Assembly: GCF_025060755.1 (NCBI RefSeq)
Contig: NZ_JANYUY010000015.1
Span: 62,001-126,000 of the forward strand
Direction of reading: 5' to 3'
Source: Paenibacillus doosanensis
Lineage (GTDB): Bacteria > Bacillota > Bacilli > Paenibacillales > NBRC-103111
DNA: 64,000 bases
Positions 1-10,262 of the stretch are shown here, one piece after another. The notes below the pieces were generated by a model. That model was not told where the DNA came from. It ran no database searches and worked only from the letters and a program-made list of their open reading frames with translations. The number at the start of each line of letters is the position of its first letter. Position 1 is the first letter of the stretch. A program made the translations under genes and the position numbers.

Positions 1-604
1 TCGGATTAGCCGAAGCATACACTCTCTGCACTGAAGGCTGCAATGCCATGATCTGCCCGGTTATCCGGCTGGCCGTCGAATGGCTGAGTCCGCCGGTCTC
101 GGTCCAGTTAATCCGGTTCGCCCCCTTATCGGTTCCGAATAAACCCACTCCGCCTTTCGGGCTGAAGCTGTGTGCTTTCATGTCTTGATGCGCTTCTTTA
201 TCGACGTCATGGCCGTCCATCACCAAAGCGACGTAAGCGTTGTTCTCGGTAAACAGAACCGTAGCCTTATCGATGCCCGGCATTTGCTCCAGGCGGGACG
301 AGATCTCCGGAGCGAAACGAAATGTTTTCGTTAGGTGAGGATTGGTCATATCCAGCTGCCTAAGAGCTCCCGGGTTGTCCGGCTGCGGACCGGAGTTCTG
401 CTGCTTCTCCCACTTCGGTTTGACTCCCAGAGTCTCATTCTCGTTATTCAGGCTGCTCCGATCGTACAACGCATGATGATCCTTGGATTCCAAACCCCCG
501 CCCAGCTGTTTGTTGCGGTTCTCGTTACAGCCTGCGACGGCAAACAACAGCCCTGCCGCCAGGCCGATCCGCCCTATCGTAATAAGCATATGTATCCTGC
601 GCAT
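1..604 (-). CDS. YhcN/YlaJ-type sporulation lipoprotein, 3' end outside window
   Basis: The frame is open from an ATG at 604 to the window edge, so the last part of the gene is missing. A ribosome binding site (AGGAGGGTGACC) precedes the ATG. The first 26 residues form a lipoprotein signal: basic start, hydrophobic stretch, and a V-A-G-C lipobox with Cys26. The mature part begins with a polar, Asn/Lys-rich linker. It then shows a domain resembling the YhcN/YlaJ family: a conserved stretch around MPGIDKATVLFTENNAYVAL, and later a segment on repeated crossing of a central threshold (I-T-G-Q-I-M-A-L-Q-P-S-V-Q-R-V-Y). Family members are lipoproteins of the spore membranes with roles in germination or spore structure; the exact role is unknown. 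The family call rests on recognised pattern, not on a search. Confidence 0.75.
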   Translation of the reverse strand, partial: MRRIHMLITIGRIGLAAGLLFAVAGCNENRNKQLGGGLESKDHHALYDRSSLNNENETLGVKPKWEKQQNSGPQPDNPGALRQLDMTNPHLTKTFRFAPEISSRLEQMPGIDKATVLFTENNAYVALVMDGHDVDKEAHQDMKAHSFSPKGGVGLFGTDKGANRINWTETGGLSHSTASRITGQIMALQPSVQRVYASANP

Positions 605-687
605 GGTCACCCTCCTCTGTTACTCGTCGGTTACATGATTAGGATGAGTTATGCGCGGGAAAATATGCAGCAGTACGTTAAAGAACG

Positions 688-722
688 AAAAAAGGAGCCG
701 CTTATCGAATCATAAGCGCTCC
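688..722 (-). terminator. intrinsic terminator after the 730-1227 gene
   Basis: Read on the minus strand, GGAGC-GCTTAT pairs with ATAAGC-G-GCTCC around a short loop. Six T residues follow (A-run 688-693 on the plus strand). It lies just after the stop codon of the 165-residue protein gene. Confidence 0.8.
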
Positions 723-729
723 CTTATCA

Positions 730-1227
730 TTAACCGTTATCGTCCCGGCCAAGCGTCCGGTCGAGTTCCTCCAGCAGCTTGCGGACCGCTTCCTCCGAAC
801 GTTCCGGAGCTTGCTTGAACCGGAGAAGCTGCTCCTGAAGGCTGGCTCCGATTTCCTCGTTTTCGTTCTCCTGCTCCGTATAGGAAGGGTCGAACCATAC
901 GTAATCCCCGTCGGGACCGTTGCGCAAAAACGCCTTCTTCCAGTGCTCCGGATAATCGAAAGACTGCTCGCCGAAAACCAGTCCCAATACATCGTCGCTG
1001 TCGATCGGCATCAGATGGTGAAAGCTTTCTTCCCCGCTGCTTTCGGGCCCTATCGCCGCAATTTGTTTATGAATATAAGCATAGTGGAGATAATGCTCTC
1101 CCGTCAATTTATCCTTGGCGACTTCATACAGCTCGAGCGAATCCTCCTTAAGCTGCTTGATCGTCTCCAGACGCTCCTGAAGCCACTCGGATGGGACTCG
1201 TCTCATTTCAACGAATGACATAACCAT
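730..1227 (-). CDS. conserved hypothetical protein, 165 aa
   Basis: I do not recognise this protein. It is soluble and acidic, with no signal peptide or membrane segment. Residues 15-60 look helical (WLQERLETIKQLKEDSLELY). A central part rich in aromatic and Gly residues follows (HHLMPIDSDDVLGLVFGEQS, then YPEHWKKAFLRNG). The C-terminus from about residue 125 is a charged helix with many Glu and Arg. The ATG at 1227 has AGGAG about 10 nt upstream; a second in-frame ATG two codons later is also possible. The gene ends at a clear terminator and stands alone. The normal codon use and ribosome binding site support a real gene; the function is unknown. Confidence 0.75.
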   Translation of the reverse strand: MVMSFVEMRRVPSEWLQERLETIKQLKEDSLELYEVAKDKLTGEHYLHYAYIHKQIAAIGPESSGEESFHHLMPIDSDDVLGLVFGEQSFDYPEHWKKAFLRNGPDGDYVWFDPSYTEQENENEEIGASLQEQLLRFKQAPERSEEAVRKLLEELDRTLGRDDNG

Positions 1228-1304
1228 AGTCTTCTCACTCCTATTGTCTGCCTAATGCTAATGCCTTCGTTATCGCTTGACGGCACCGGGCCAGCTTTAA
1301 AGAC

Positions 1305-2387
1305 CTAGTTCCAATCCAACTTGACCACTTCTCCGCTTCGGGAGGATTCGTAGATCGCTTCGAGCACCATGCTGTTGGTTAATCCGGACAGACCGGACGT
1401 GAGCGGCTCTTTGCCGTCGCGAATGCATTCCAGGAAATGCCGGCTTAACCGGACGCGCGAGTTTTCGTCGCCTTCTTTTCCCGGTTGCAGCTCGACATCG
1501 GCCGTACGATCGAACAACTCCGTATGCAGCTTGCCTTTGCCGCCGCGCAGCGATGCTCCGCCTTCGGTCCCCATCACGTAGATGTACGGTTGGTTGTCCA
1601 GCATGTCGGTGTGGGCCGCCCAGCTCACATCCAGCGAAAGGGTGCTTCCGTTATCCATCTTGATCAGCGCCGTCGCCAAATCTTCGACGTCGTAGCTGCC
1701 GTTCCAATCCGGCGTTCCCCAGGTGCCGATGCCGCGGCGCTTCGGTCCGAACTCGGCGTAAGTCGTGCCGAATACCGATACCGGCTTCGGATTGCCCATA
1801 AAGTGCAGGGACAGATCCAGCATATGAACGCCGATATCGATCAGCGGGCCGCCGCCCGATTTGGACATTTGTGTAAACCACGTCCCCCAGCCCGGGATGC
1901 CTTTGCGGCGAAGCCAGCCTGTTTTCACATTATAAATATGACCCAACGCGCCCTTGTCAATTTGCTCTTTCAGCTGCATATGAATCGGTTCCCACCGCAT
2001 TTGATGAGCCATCATCAATGTTTTGTTCGATTTCTTATGCGCTTGGACAATTTCTTTGGCCGAAGCGGCATTGATCGCCATCGGCTTCTCCAGAAGCACG
2101 TGCTTTCCGGCGTTAAGCGCCTGTATGGCAATGGCGGCATGCATCTCGTTAGGAACGGCGATAATTACCGCGTCTACATTCGCATCCTGAAGCAGCTGCT
2201 TATAGTTCGCATAAACATGGGGGATTCCATGCTCCTTCGCTCTCGACTCCGCCAGCGGCAGGAATGCGTCGGCAATGGCGATAACCGCCGCTTCCGGCAG
2301 CTTCTTCAGCTCGTTCAAGTGAACGTTCCCGATGTTGCCGGCCCCGATCAGGCCGATCTGTATTTTGTTATTGGCATCCATGGCCAT
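1305..2387 (-). CDS. Gfo/Idh/MocA family oxidoreductase
   Basis: A 360-residue NAD(P)-dependent dehydrogenase of the glucose-fructose oxidoreductase/inositol dehydrogenase family. The N-terminal Rossmann fold carries the dinucleotide motif GAGNIG at residues 15-20. The family's Glu-Lys-Pro motif (VLLEKPMA) is near residue 100; its Lys helps catalysis. The C-terminal half is the substrate-binding alpha/beta domain, with GGGPLIDIGVHMLDLSLHFM holding the usual Asp/His pair. Such enzymes oxidise or reduce sugars, inositols or related polyols in the cytosol. The substrate cannot be told from sequence, and no transport or sugar genes flank it. The ATG at 2387 follows GGGAGG by 5 nt. It is a single-gene unit. 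Confidence 0.92.
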   Translation of the reverse strand: MAMDANNKIQIGLIGAGNIGNVHLNELKKLPEAAVIAIADAFLPLAESRAKEHGIPHVYANYKQLLQDANVDAVIIAVPNEMHAAIAIQALNAGKHVLLEKPMAINAASAKEIVQAHKKSNKTLMMAHQMRWEPIHMQLKEQIDKGALGHIYNVKTGWLRRKGIPGWGTWFTQMSKSGGGPLIDIGVHMLDLSLHFMGNPKPVSVFGTTYAEFGPKRRGIGTWGTPDWNGSYDVEDLATALIKMDNGSTLSLDVSWAAHTDMLDNQPYIYVMGTEGGASLRGGKGKLHTELFDRTADVELQPGKEGDENSRVRLSRHFLECIRDGKEPLTSGLSGLTNSMVLEAIYESSRSGEVVKLDWN

Positions 2388-2465
2388 TCCATCCTCCCAT
2401 CAATAAAACGCTATTCGTAAACCGATCTTAAATATACCACATGGCCGTAATTTTTTGCTATGCCG

Positions 2466-2509
2466 AAAAAACGGCTTGAAGCGCAGAAAAGCGCATTCAA
2501 CGCCGTTTT
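2466..2509 (-). terminator. intrinsic terminator of the two-component operon
   Basis: On the minus strand AAAACGGC pairs with GCCGTTTT. An inner GCGC/GCGC stem and six terminal T residues complete it. It starts six bases after the response regulator stop codon. Confidence 0.85.
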
Positions 2510-2514
2510 AGCAT

Positions 2515-3168
2515 TCACAGAATCCCCATATCCTTCGCCTTCTGCGCGGCTTCCTTGCTGCTTTTGCCGCCCAGCTTGCGCAAAATATTGCCGACATGGA
2601 CCTTAATCGTACGGATCGATACGACGAATTTATCGGCTATTTGCGTCTGGGTATGCCCCTTCTCTATCAAATCCAGCACCTGGATTTCCGTCGGCGTCAG
2701 CAAATTTTTCAGTTCTTTGACGCGGACTTCATGCTCCAGCCGCTTAAGCCGTTTGAACTCCTCGCGCATTTGCGCGGCTACGCTCGGATGAATCGAGCTC
2801 CGGTTCGCATAGGCGTTGCGGATCGCCTGAGGAATTTCGGTGAAATTGGACTTCACCATATAGTCGACCGCCCCGACCTTGAAAGCTTCGAAGATCAGCT
2901 CCTTCTCCTCCATCGACGTCAGCATGATCACTCGGGCTCCGGTGCATTGGACGATTTCGGCCGCTGCCCAAATCCCGTCCGGGCTATCCGACATCATAAT
3001 GTCCATCAGCACGACGTCCGCCTCCACCTGCTCAAGCAGCTCTACGGCCTCCTGACCGGAAGAAGCGGTGCCGACGATGCCGATATCGCCTTCTTTGCTC
3101 AAGTAGCCGGTCAATCCGCGAAGCCAGTCCTGATCGTCCTCCACGATGACGACACGTATGACGCTCAT
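2515..3168 (-). CDS. LuxR-type response regulator (REC-HTH)
   Basis: A 217-residue response regulator. The receiver domain (about 1-125) has the acidic pair D11/D12, the phosphoacceptor D56 in VVLMDIMM, T84 and K106. After a linker rich in Lys and Arg comes a LuxR/NarL-type helix-turn-helix (about 150-212: LTPTEIQVLDLIEKGHTQTQ, then VSIRTIKVHVGNILRKL). The start ATG overlaps the stop codon of the sensor kinase gene by four bases (ATGA), so the two are translationally coupled and form a pair. The protein should bind DNA as a phosphorylated dimer. The regulon is unknown; no target operon is evident next to it. Confidence 0.95.
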   Translation of the reverse strand: MSVIRVVIVEDDQDWLRGLTGYLSKEGDIGIVGTASSGQEAVELLEQVEADVVLMDIMMSDSPDGIWAAAEIVQCTGARVIMLTSMEEKELIFEAFKVGAVDYMVKSNFTEIPQAIRNAYANRSSIHPSVAAQMREEFKRLKRLEHEVRVKELKNLLTPTEIQVLDLIEKGHTQTQIADKFVVSIRTIKVHVGNILRKLGGKSSKEAAQKAKDMGIL

Positions 3169-4541
3169 CTTCCGCGGCCCCCCTTCTTTTTGGGAAAGTT
3201 AATGAATACCGATGTCCCTGCCCCCTGCTTGCTGTCTATCGTCATGCTTCCTTTGTGCTTTTGAACGACAGAATAACAGTACGACAAGCCGAGACCGAAA
3301 TTAAGCTTTTTCCCCGATTTGGTCGTATAAAAAGGATCGAAAACTCGCTTCAGCTGTTTTTTGTCCATCCCTGCGCCCGTATCCTTGATTTCGACCGTGA
3401 TGTCCCGTTTCGATTCCGTCAGCCTTACGGTAAGCCGACCGCCCTGCGGCATCGCCTCCACCGCATTGGTCATCACGTTAGTGAATACTTCCGATAGCTG
3501 GGCGCGGTCCCCGCGAATGCTGCCGGTATAGCGCAGCTCCCTGACGGCTTCGACGGAACCGGGCGAGGGCGCCATAATCGCTTCCATACTTTGCTCCAGC
3601 AGCCGGTCCAGCCGCAGCTCCTCTTCATGCAAAATAACATCCTGCGTCTGACCTTGAATCCGGTAAATCATATCATAAATATGCTGGGAAGCGTTCATAA
3701 TGACCTCGATATCCTGCGTCAGCTGCTCCTCATCCGCTTGCCCGGCCTCCGACTTGATCTTTTCGCTGAACAGCCGGATTTTGCCTACGTCGTTTTTGAT
3801 CGCATGATTGAGGATGGCCGTTCCGGACGTAATCGCCCGCAGCGTGTAATCGAGCTTCTGGTTTTGAATTGAAATTTGCAATCCCATAAAACCGTAGCGA
3901 AAGCTGGAGAACAAGATGACCGTTAGCGTAAACCCGATCACCCAGGCATTATACCGCCACCATTCGTACAATCCGAAATACGTAGGAAGAACATATAAGG
4001 TAAATAAGGCAAAAAACAGCGTAGGCGCCGCAGCCAGCGTCGTCAGCATCCGGTGCTTGCGCAGAAACGAATTTCTCTCTTTCACCGTTGCGTGAATCAA
4101 AATAGCAATCCCTGCTAAAATATACGGCGTCGTCCACAGCGTAACGAACCGATATGGAATCGGATCATCGGCCGACGGCTCGAAGGCGAACGAAACCAGC
4201 ACAGGGATGAGCAGCGCCCAAGGCACCCATCTTTTCCGCAGCGACCATGAGGAATAATGGGGATGATACACTACGGTGAACATAAGAAACGTATAGGGCA
4301 AGCCGTAATAGCAGACGAGCGAGCAGATTGTTTCCGCCTGCGTCATCATCCCGGCAACGGGCTCGGTCAGCCAGCCTTGATCATAGAAGAACGGCATGAC
4401 GTCATCATGTATAACCGCCGAAAGCCCCCCCGACCCTCCAGTGAAAGCGATGCTGGCAATCCAGCGCGTCGTCTGCCGCTTCGGGTCCGTCACGATCAGC
4501 AGGAGACCGATGGTCCACAAACCGATAAGCACAAACAACAT
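3165..4541 (-). CDS. membrane sensor histidine kinase, partner of the LuxR-type regulator
   Basis: The frame extends up to a TTG at 4562. The ATG at 4541 has GGAG 10 nt upstream and gives a 458-residue protein, so I chose it. The first 220 residues hold six or seven membrane helices with short loops and no large extracellular domain, the layout of 7TM-type sensors. The phosphoacceptor box is ILNHAIKNDVGKI, with His near residue 246. The ATPase domain shows the N box (VMTNAVEAM), the G1 box (DTGAGM), the F box (VFDPFYTTKSGKK) and the G2 box (GLGLSYC). It ends overlapping the regulator start. The signal it senses is unknown. Confidence 0.92.
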   Translation of the reverse strand: MLFVLIGLWTIGLLLIVTDPKRQTTRWIASIAFTGGSGGLSAVIHDDVMPFFYDQGWLTEPVAGMMTQAETICSLVCYYGLPYTFLMFTVVYHPHYSSWSLRKRWVPWALLIPVLVSFAFEPSADDPIPYRFVTLWTTPYILAGIAILIHATVKERNSFLRKHRMLTTLAAAPTLFFALFTLYVLPTYFGLYEWWRYNAWVIGFTLTVILFSSFRYGFMGLQISIQNQKLDYTLRAITSGTAILNHAIKNDVGKIRLFSEKIKSEAGQADEEQLTQDIEVIMNASQHIYDMIYRIQGQTQDVILHEEELRLDRLLEQSMEAIMAPSPGSVEAVRELRYTGSIRGDRAQLSEVFTNVMTNAVEAMPQGGRLTVRLTESKRDITVEIKDTGAGMDKKQLKRVFDPFYTTKSGKKLNFGLGLSYCYSVVQKHKGSMTIDSKQGAGTSVFINFPKKKGGRGR

Positions 4542-4667
4542 CGAAACCGACACTCCAGTCAACCTATATGCGAATCCCGCTTGCGGTCCGCATCTCCCGA
4601 AAACCGGGGGTTATTTTTTAGCACATCAGGTCGAACCTCTTTGAAGGGACGTCGATAAACGTTTTTC

Positions 4668-5051
4668 TCATACGGAATATTCGCTTTTCAACTGCTCCAG
4701 CTCCTGGATGCTGCGCTCCGCCCATTTTACCGTTTGCCGAAGCATATGCAGCTCAAGGTCCAGCGACTTCTTCAGCGAACCGGCGTAATCCGGAACCTCG
4801 CCCCGGTACGGCTTGATCGTGTACAAAGGCATAAGGGCAATCTCCCCAAAAGCTAACGCGCGGCGCTGATGAAAAAAAGCAACGTCCGGGTTCATGGGAT
4901 TGTGCAAATCGCCTTGAGTCGGATGCTTCAAGACCGCCAATATTTTCACCGCAGCCTTGGATGCCGAAGACATCTCTACGATTTCACCGATATATTCTCC
5001 TGTTTTATATTCCGCCGTGACCAAACTTCCGATAGCAAGTGAATCGTTCAT
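4668..5051 (-). CDS. kapB: KapB-like kinase-associated protein
   Basis: A 127-residue protein matching B. subtilis KapB along its length. Shared signature segments are YKTGEYIGEIVE, KILAVLKHPTQGDLHNP, FFHQRRALAFGE and the PYRGEVPDYAGSLKKSL region. In B. subtilis kapB lies after kinB and is needed for KinB-dependent entry into the sporulation phosphorelay. KapB was first called a lipoprotein, but no lipobox is visible here. A strong ribosome binding site (TAGGAGGGG) precedes the ATG. It follows a thioredoxin-like gene by 12 bp, so the two probably share a transcript. No kinB lies next to it. The nearest kinase is the 7TM sensor just downstream, which is transcribed the same way; a functional link is only a guess. 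Confidence 0.85.
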   Translation of the reverse strand: MNDSLAIGSLVTAEYKTGEYIGEIVEMSSASKAAVKILAVLKHPTQGDLHNPMNPDVAFFHQRRALAFGEIALMPLYTIKPYRGEVPDYAGSLKKSLDLELHMLRQTVKWAERSIQELEQLKSEYSV

Positions 5052-5063
5052 GGGCTGCCCCTC

Positions 5064-5384
5064 CTAATCTTGTAATGAAGCTTCAAACCAGACCAGCAGT
5101 TCTCCTACGTCCTGCATCCGGTATTTCTTCTGCATCCGTTGACCGCCGCCGGACACATTGACGATACAAGGGACGCTCTCGATTTGCCAGCTTTGCGCCA
5201 GCTCCGGGCAAAAGTTGGCGTTGCATTTCACGATGGGCAAGTTTCCCCGGATCGCCGTAATGACTTGAAGCATCTTCTCCGTAACCTTGCAAGTACCGCA
5301 CAGCGGCGTAAAAAAATAAACGAACAGGCGCCCTTCCTCCCGTTCCAGCCACTGTCTCACCTGCACTTCCGTCCACTCTTCCAC
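5064..5384 (-). CDS. thioredoxin-fold protein with CGTC active site
   Basis: A 106-residue, single-domain thioredoxin-like protein. It carries a CxxC motif at Cys29-Gly-Thr-Cys32 after the strand LFVYFFTPL. The cis-proline loop reads IESVPCI. The CGTC pair differs from the CGPC of true thioredoxins and resembles the small Bacillus YusE/YtpP-type proteins. It probably reduces or exchanges thiols in the cytosol; there is no signal peptide. The start is GTG at 5384, with AAGGAAG about 11 nt upstream. It sits 12 bp before kapB. Confidence 0.85.
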   Translation of the reverse strand: MEEWTEVQVRQWLEREEGRLFVYFFTPLCGTCKVTEKMLQVITAIRGNLPIVKCNANFCPELAQSWQIESVPCIVNVSGGGQRMQKKYRMQDVGELLVWFEASLQD

Positions 5385-5465
5385 GCCGTCTTAACTTCCT
5401 TTCCTTCCGAGAAGCCGAGCGCTTGGCATGTATGGATGCAGCCCTCTCCTCAGTCATCATACGTT

Positions 5466-5999
5466 TCAACGGGAAGCCGCGTTCCCTTGGCGCTCCAATC
5501 GTTCCATGCTCAGCGCCAAATGCTCCAGCAGGCTGGGGATATCGTCAATCTGACGTTCGTCCAGCTTTCGGGAAAATTGGACCGTCACATGGTTGGTGCG
5601 GACGGACGGCTCCTGTCCGTATACGGTTTGCACGACTTGAAGGATCGACGGAGCTTCCCCCCAAATCGAACGGAGGATCGCCTCCGCCTCTTCGCAATCG
5701 CGGGCCGGTTCCTGGATCGGGTATACAAATTCCAGCTCCAGACTGCAGCCGGGCTGCTTGCCCTGCTCCGCGAGCAGCTCCGCCGACAAATCGGCTAGCG
5801 ATGCCTTCAAGAAGAAGCTTCCCTTCACCGCTCCGTCAGGCTTCCTCACCGCCTCCATACCAAAGCTGCGCGACATGGCGGACAGCTCGACGCGGTCGGT
5901 CCGATTCACGATTTGCAGCTCCCCGCTCAAATCCATATCGTACATCGCGCCTTCAAACACGACCTTCAAATTGTCAAAAATCGTAGGGTCGAACATCAT
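5466..5999 (-). CDS. conserved hypothetical protein, 177 aa
   Basis: I do not recognise a family. The first half looks like beta strands (LKVVFEGAMYDMDLSGELQI, then VELSAMSRSFGM and GSFFLKASLAD). The second half is helical, ending in a charged helix (ALSMERLERQGNAASR). There is no signal peptide or membrane segment. Two adjacent ATG codons at 5999 and 5996 follow GAAGG. It may be co-transcribed with the thioredoxin-like gene and kapB, which follow in the same direction after about 80 bp. A divergent small gene starts 101 bp away. Confidence 0.7.
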   Translation of the reverse strand: MMFDPTIFDNLKVVFEGAMYDMDLSGELQIVNRTDRVELSAMSRSFGMEAVRKPDGAVKGSFFLKASLADLSAELLAEQGKQPGCSLELEFVYPIQEPARDCEEAEAILRSIWGEAPSILQVVQTVYGQEPSVRTNHVTVQFSRKLDERQIDDIPSLLEHLALSMERLERQGNAASR

Positions 6000-6040
6000 G
6001 CACCTTCATTCCGTTAACTTGAGTATATAATATTTTTCGC

Positions 6041-6069
6041 TTGCTTCCTATGGGACAAATCAGTACAAT
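6041..6069 (+). promoter_or_regulatory. sigma-A type promoter of the 6101 small gene
   Basis: TTGCTT (6041-6046) and TACAAT (6064-6069) are separated by 17 bp, about 32 bp before the ATG at 6101. The -35 box is weak and the -10 box good. Confidence 0.55.
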
Positions 6070-6100
6070 GATATCATCCAATTCAAGGAAGGTGTACAGC

Positions 6101-6310
6101 ATGTCGGATGTAAATCAATCGAACGAATCCGGTGAAGAACCGAAAAAGATCAGCCTCGCCGACGCGATCAAAAACAAGCTTGCCCAGAAAAAACAAGCTC
6201 AGCACGATGCAAAATCGAATCCTCAGCAGCGGGCCGGCAACAGCGCTGTCATGCGAAGCCAAAACAACAAAAAACCGAACAACCAGCGCCGCCGCACCGG
6301 CGGGAGCTAA
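6101..6310 (+). CDS. small basic hypothetical protein, 69 aa
   Basis: The frame is open upstream, but the ATG at 6101 has AAGGAAGGTG in place, so the product starts MSDVNQSN. The N-terminal third is acidic, the middle is a helix (ISLADAIKNKLAQKKQAQ), and the C-terminus is Asn/Lys/Arg-rich and probably disordered (NNKKPNNQRRRTGGS). This resembles small nucleic-acid-binding or spore proteins of Paenibacillus, but I cannot name a family. It has its own promoter and terminator, so it is a single-gene transcript. Confidence 0.75.
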   Translation: MSDVNQSNESGEEPKKISLADAIKNKLAQKKQAQHDAKSNPQQRAGNSAVMRSQNNKKPNNQRRRTGGS

Positions 6311-6404
6311 GCGACATACCGCACGGATGGCAGCAGGAAGGCTTGCACATTAGCAATGAACTCAAGGGCGAGAGCAAACTGAAGTTTTCCTATGCGGTAA
6401 AAAG

Positions 6405-6438
6405 AAGGATGAGCAGATATTCCGGCTCATCCTTTTTT
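6405..6438 (+). terminator. intrinsic terminator, possibly bidirectional
   Basis: AAGGATGAGC (6405-6414) pairs with GCTCATCCTT (6425-6434), followed by six T. On the minus strand it is followed by TCTTTTTA. It may therefore also end the ABC-F gene coming from the other side. Confidence 0.85.
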
Positions 6439-6517
6439 CGTTGAATTGCTTTCGTTCTACGCTGCAAACCGCCGGGCGGGACGCAAGCAGCCTGCGCTCC
6501 TCCCGTCCCCCGGGAAG

Positions 6518-8152
<1,635 letters not shown>

Positions 8153-8264
8153 TTAGTGCGTTAACGCCCTCAAAAGCTTCCAATCACAAATTATATCATA
8201 AAAAGGCCGATTTTTCCCAATCTATACGATAAAAAAATGTTCTGCCGCTTGCTGCTTCGCTCTT

Positions 8265-10196
8265 TTACTTATTTCCGGCGATTTGCTCCACAAGCTCGGA
8301 CAGTTCGGCCCACCGATCCATCGCCTGTTCCAATTGGGTGCTGACCTGCTGCTCTTCGGCATACAGCTCCTGTACTTTGCCGTAGTCGCTGCCGGCGCGT
8401 TCAATCTCCGTCTTGATGACGGTGAGCCTTTCTTCTAACCCGGCGATCTTTCCTTCGATCTCGTCCCATTCCTTCTGTTCCTTAAAAGACAGCTTGCGGG
8501 GGCGCTGCGCCTCCCGCTTGCCGGACGCTTCGTCCTGCTGCAGCCCTTGAGCCCCGGAAGACGGCTGCTGCTTGCGGACTTCGCTCTCCGCCTGTTCCTC
8601 TCTGCGGACGGCTTCCATATACTCCGTATAGTTGCCGTAAAAGTGGCGAATCTGCTCCCCGCCTTCGAACGCGAATAAATGATCCGCAGTGCGATCCAGG
8701 AAATAGCGGTCATGCGATACGGTAATGACGGCGCCGGGGAAGTCTTCCAAGTACTCTTCCAGAATCGTCAGCGTCTGGATGTCCAAATCGTTGGTCGGTT
8801 CGTCCAGCAGCAGTACGTTCGGCTCGCCCATCAAGGTGCGGAGCAAATACAAGCGGCGGCGCTCTCCGCCCGACAGCTTGCCGATCGGCGTCCACTGCAG
8901 CGACGGGGAAAACAGGAAGCGCTCCAGCATTTGCGCGGCTGTGATGCTCTCGCCGTTAGCCAGGCGGATCACCTCCGCCGCTTCCTTGACGTATTCGATG
9001 ACGCGCTGCTTAGGGTCCATCTCCACAGTTTCCTGCGTATAGTAGGCGAGCTTCACGGTCGATCCGATCTCGATCGCCCCTTCATCCGGCTGCAAGCGGC
9101 CCGCGATCAGATTAAGCAGCGTCGATTTGCCGCTGCCGTTCGGGCCGATAATCCCGATCCGGTCATCCGGCAGAACAATGTAGCTGAACTGGCCGAACAT
9201 CCGGCGGCCTTCGAACGATTTGCCGACGTCCTCCAGCTCGATGACCTTTTTGCCGAGACGGCTTGCGCCGAGCGCCATTTCCAGCTTATCGGCCGGCCCG
9301 TCGACCTTCCGGTCGCGCAGCTCAATCACCCGTTCGACCCGCGCCTTCTGCTTGGTCGTACGGGCTTTGGCGCCGCGCCGCAGCCATGCAAGCTCGCGCC
9401 GGAGCATATTTTGCCGTTTGTCCTCCTCGGCGGCCTCCCGTTCGAGACGCTCCGCCTTCTTCTCTAGAAACGCCGCATAATTGCCGTCATAGCTGTACAG
9501 CTTGCCGCGGTCGAGCTCAAAGATGCGGTCCGCGACGCGGTCAAGAAAATAACGGTCATGCGTCACGAGCAGAAGCGCGCCCTTCCATTTGCTCAAAAAC
9601 TCCTCCAGCCATTCCACCGTCGCATGATCGATATGGTTCGTCGGTTCGTCCAGAATGAGCAGATCGGCCGGCTGGATCAGCACCCGCGCCATCGCGACCC
9701 GTTTGCGCTGGCCTCCCGACAGGACGCCGACTTTCTGGGAGAAATCGTGAATGCCAAGCTTGGTCAGCACGGTTTTGGCGGTCGTATTCGCCTCCCATGC
9801 GTTCAATATATCCATGCGCTGCTGCACGGCAAACAGCCGGGACTGCCGCTTCTCGTCCTCGGGGGCTTGCTGCAGCGACAATAAAGCTTCTTCATAATCG
9901 CGCAGCGTCTGCATGAGCGGCGTATCGCCGTAAAACACCTGCTCAAGCACCGTACAATCGGCATCGAATTCGGGATTTTGCGGCAAATATTCGACGCGGA
10001 AATGATTCGAGTGGATCAGCTTGCCGGAATCTACCGATTCGAGTCCGGCCATCGCTTTAAGCAGAGAAGACTTGCCCGTCCCGTTAACGCCGACCAGTCC
10101 GATCCGCTGCTTTTCATTGATTTGAAATGAAATATCGTCAAATAACACTTTTTCCCCGTAGCTTTTGTTGAGATGCTCCACGGTCAAAATATTCAC
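8265..10196 (-). CDS. yfmR: ABC-F ATPase, YfmR/Uup type with C-terminal coiled coil
   Basis: A 643-residue ABC-F protein. Domain 1 has GVNGTGKSSLL, LSGGQRKRVAMAR and [12 protein letters not shown]. Domain 2 has GPNGSGKSTLL, LSGGERRRLYLLR and [11 protein letters not shown]. After residue 540 comes the Uup-type C-terminal domain, a charged coiled coil (LSFKEQKEWDEIEGKIAGLE onward). YfmR of B. subtilis is the nearest relative; that protein supports translation through difficult peptide sequences and overlaps with EF-P. The start is GTG at 10196, with AAAGGA upstream. It lies 130 bp before the YkpA-type gene on the same strand, so two paralogous ribosome rescue ATPases are neighbours. Confidence 0.92.
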   Translation of the reverse strand: MNILTVEHLNKSYGEKVLFDDISFQINEKQRIGLVGVNGTGKSSLLKAMAGLESVDSGKLIHSNHFRVEYLPQNPEFDADCTVLEQVFYGDTPLMQTLRDYEEALLSLQQAPEDEKRQSRLFAVQQRMDILNAWEANTTAKTVLTKLGIHDFSQKVGVLSGGQRKRVAMARVLIQPADLLILDEPTNHIDHATVEWLEEFLSKWKGALLLVTHDRYFLDRVADRIFELDRGKLYSYDGNYAAFLEKKAERLEREAAEEDKRQNMLRRELAWLRRGAKARTTKQKARVERVIELRDRKVDGPADKLEMALGASRLGKKVIELEDVGKSFEGRRMFGQFSYIVLPDDRIGIIGPNGSGKSTLLNLIAGRLQPDEGAIEIGSTVKLAYYTQETVEMDPKQRVIEYVKEAAEVIRLANGESITAAQMLERFLFSPSLQWTPIGKLSGGERRRLYLLRTLMGEPNVLLLDEPTNDLDIQTLTILEEYLEDFPGAVITVSHDRYFLDRTADHLFAFEGGEQIRHFYGNYTEYMEAVRREEQAESEVRKQQPSSGAQGLQQDEASGKREAQRPRKLSFKEQKEWDEIEGKIAGLEERLTVIKTEIERAGSDYGKVQELYAEEQQVSTQLEQAMDRWAELSELVEQIAGNK

Positions 10197-10262
10197 TGCA
10201 CTACAGTCCTTTCTTTACCGTACGTTGTCCGGTCCATTATCTTGCTTCGGCTTCGCCGGATT

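Noticed and set aside
335-715. Plus-strand frame near the left end
   Set aside because: It lies opposite the lipoprotein gene, whose minus-strand frame has a lipobox and a ribosome binding site.
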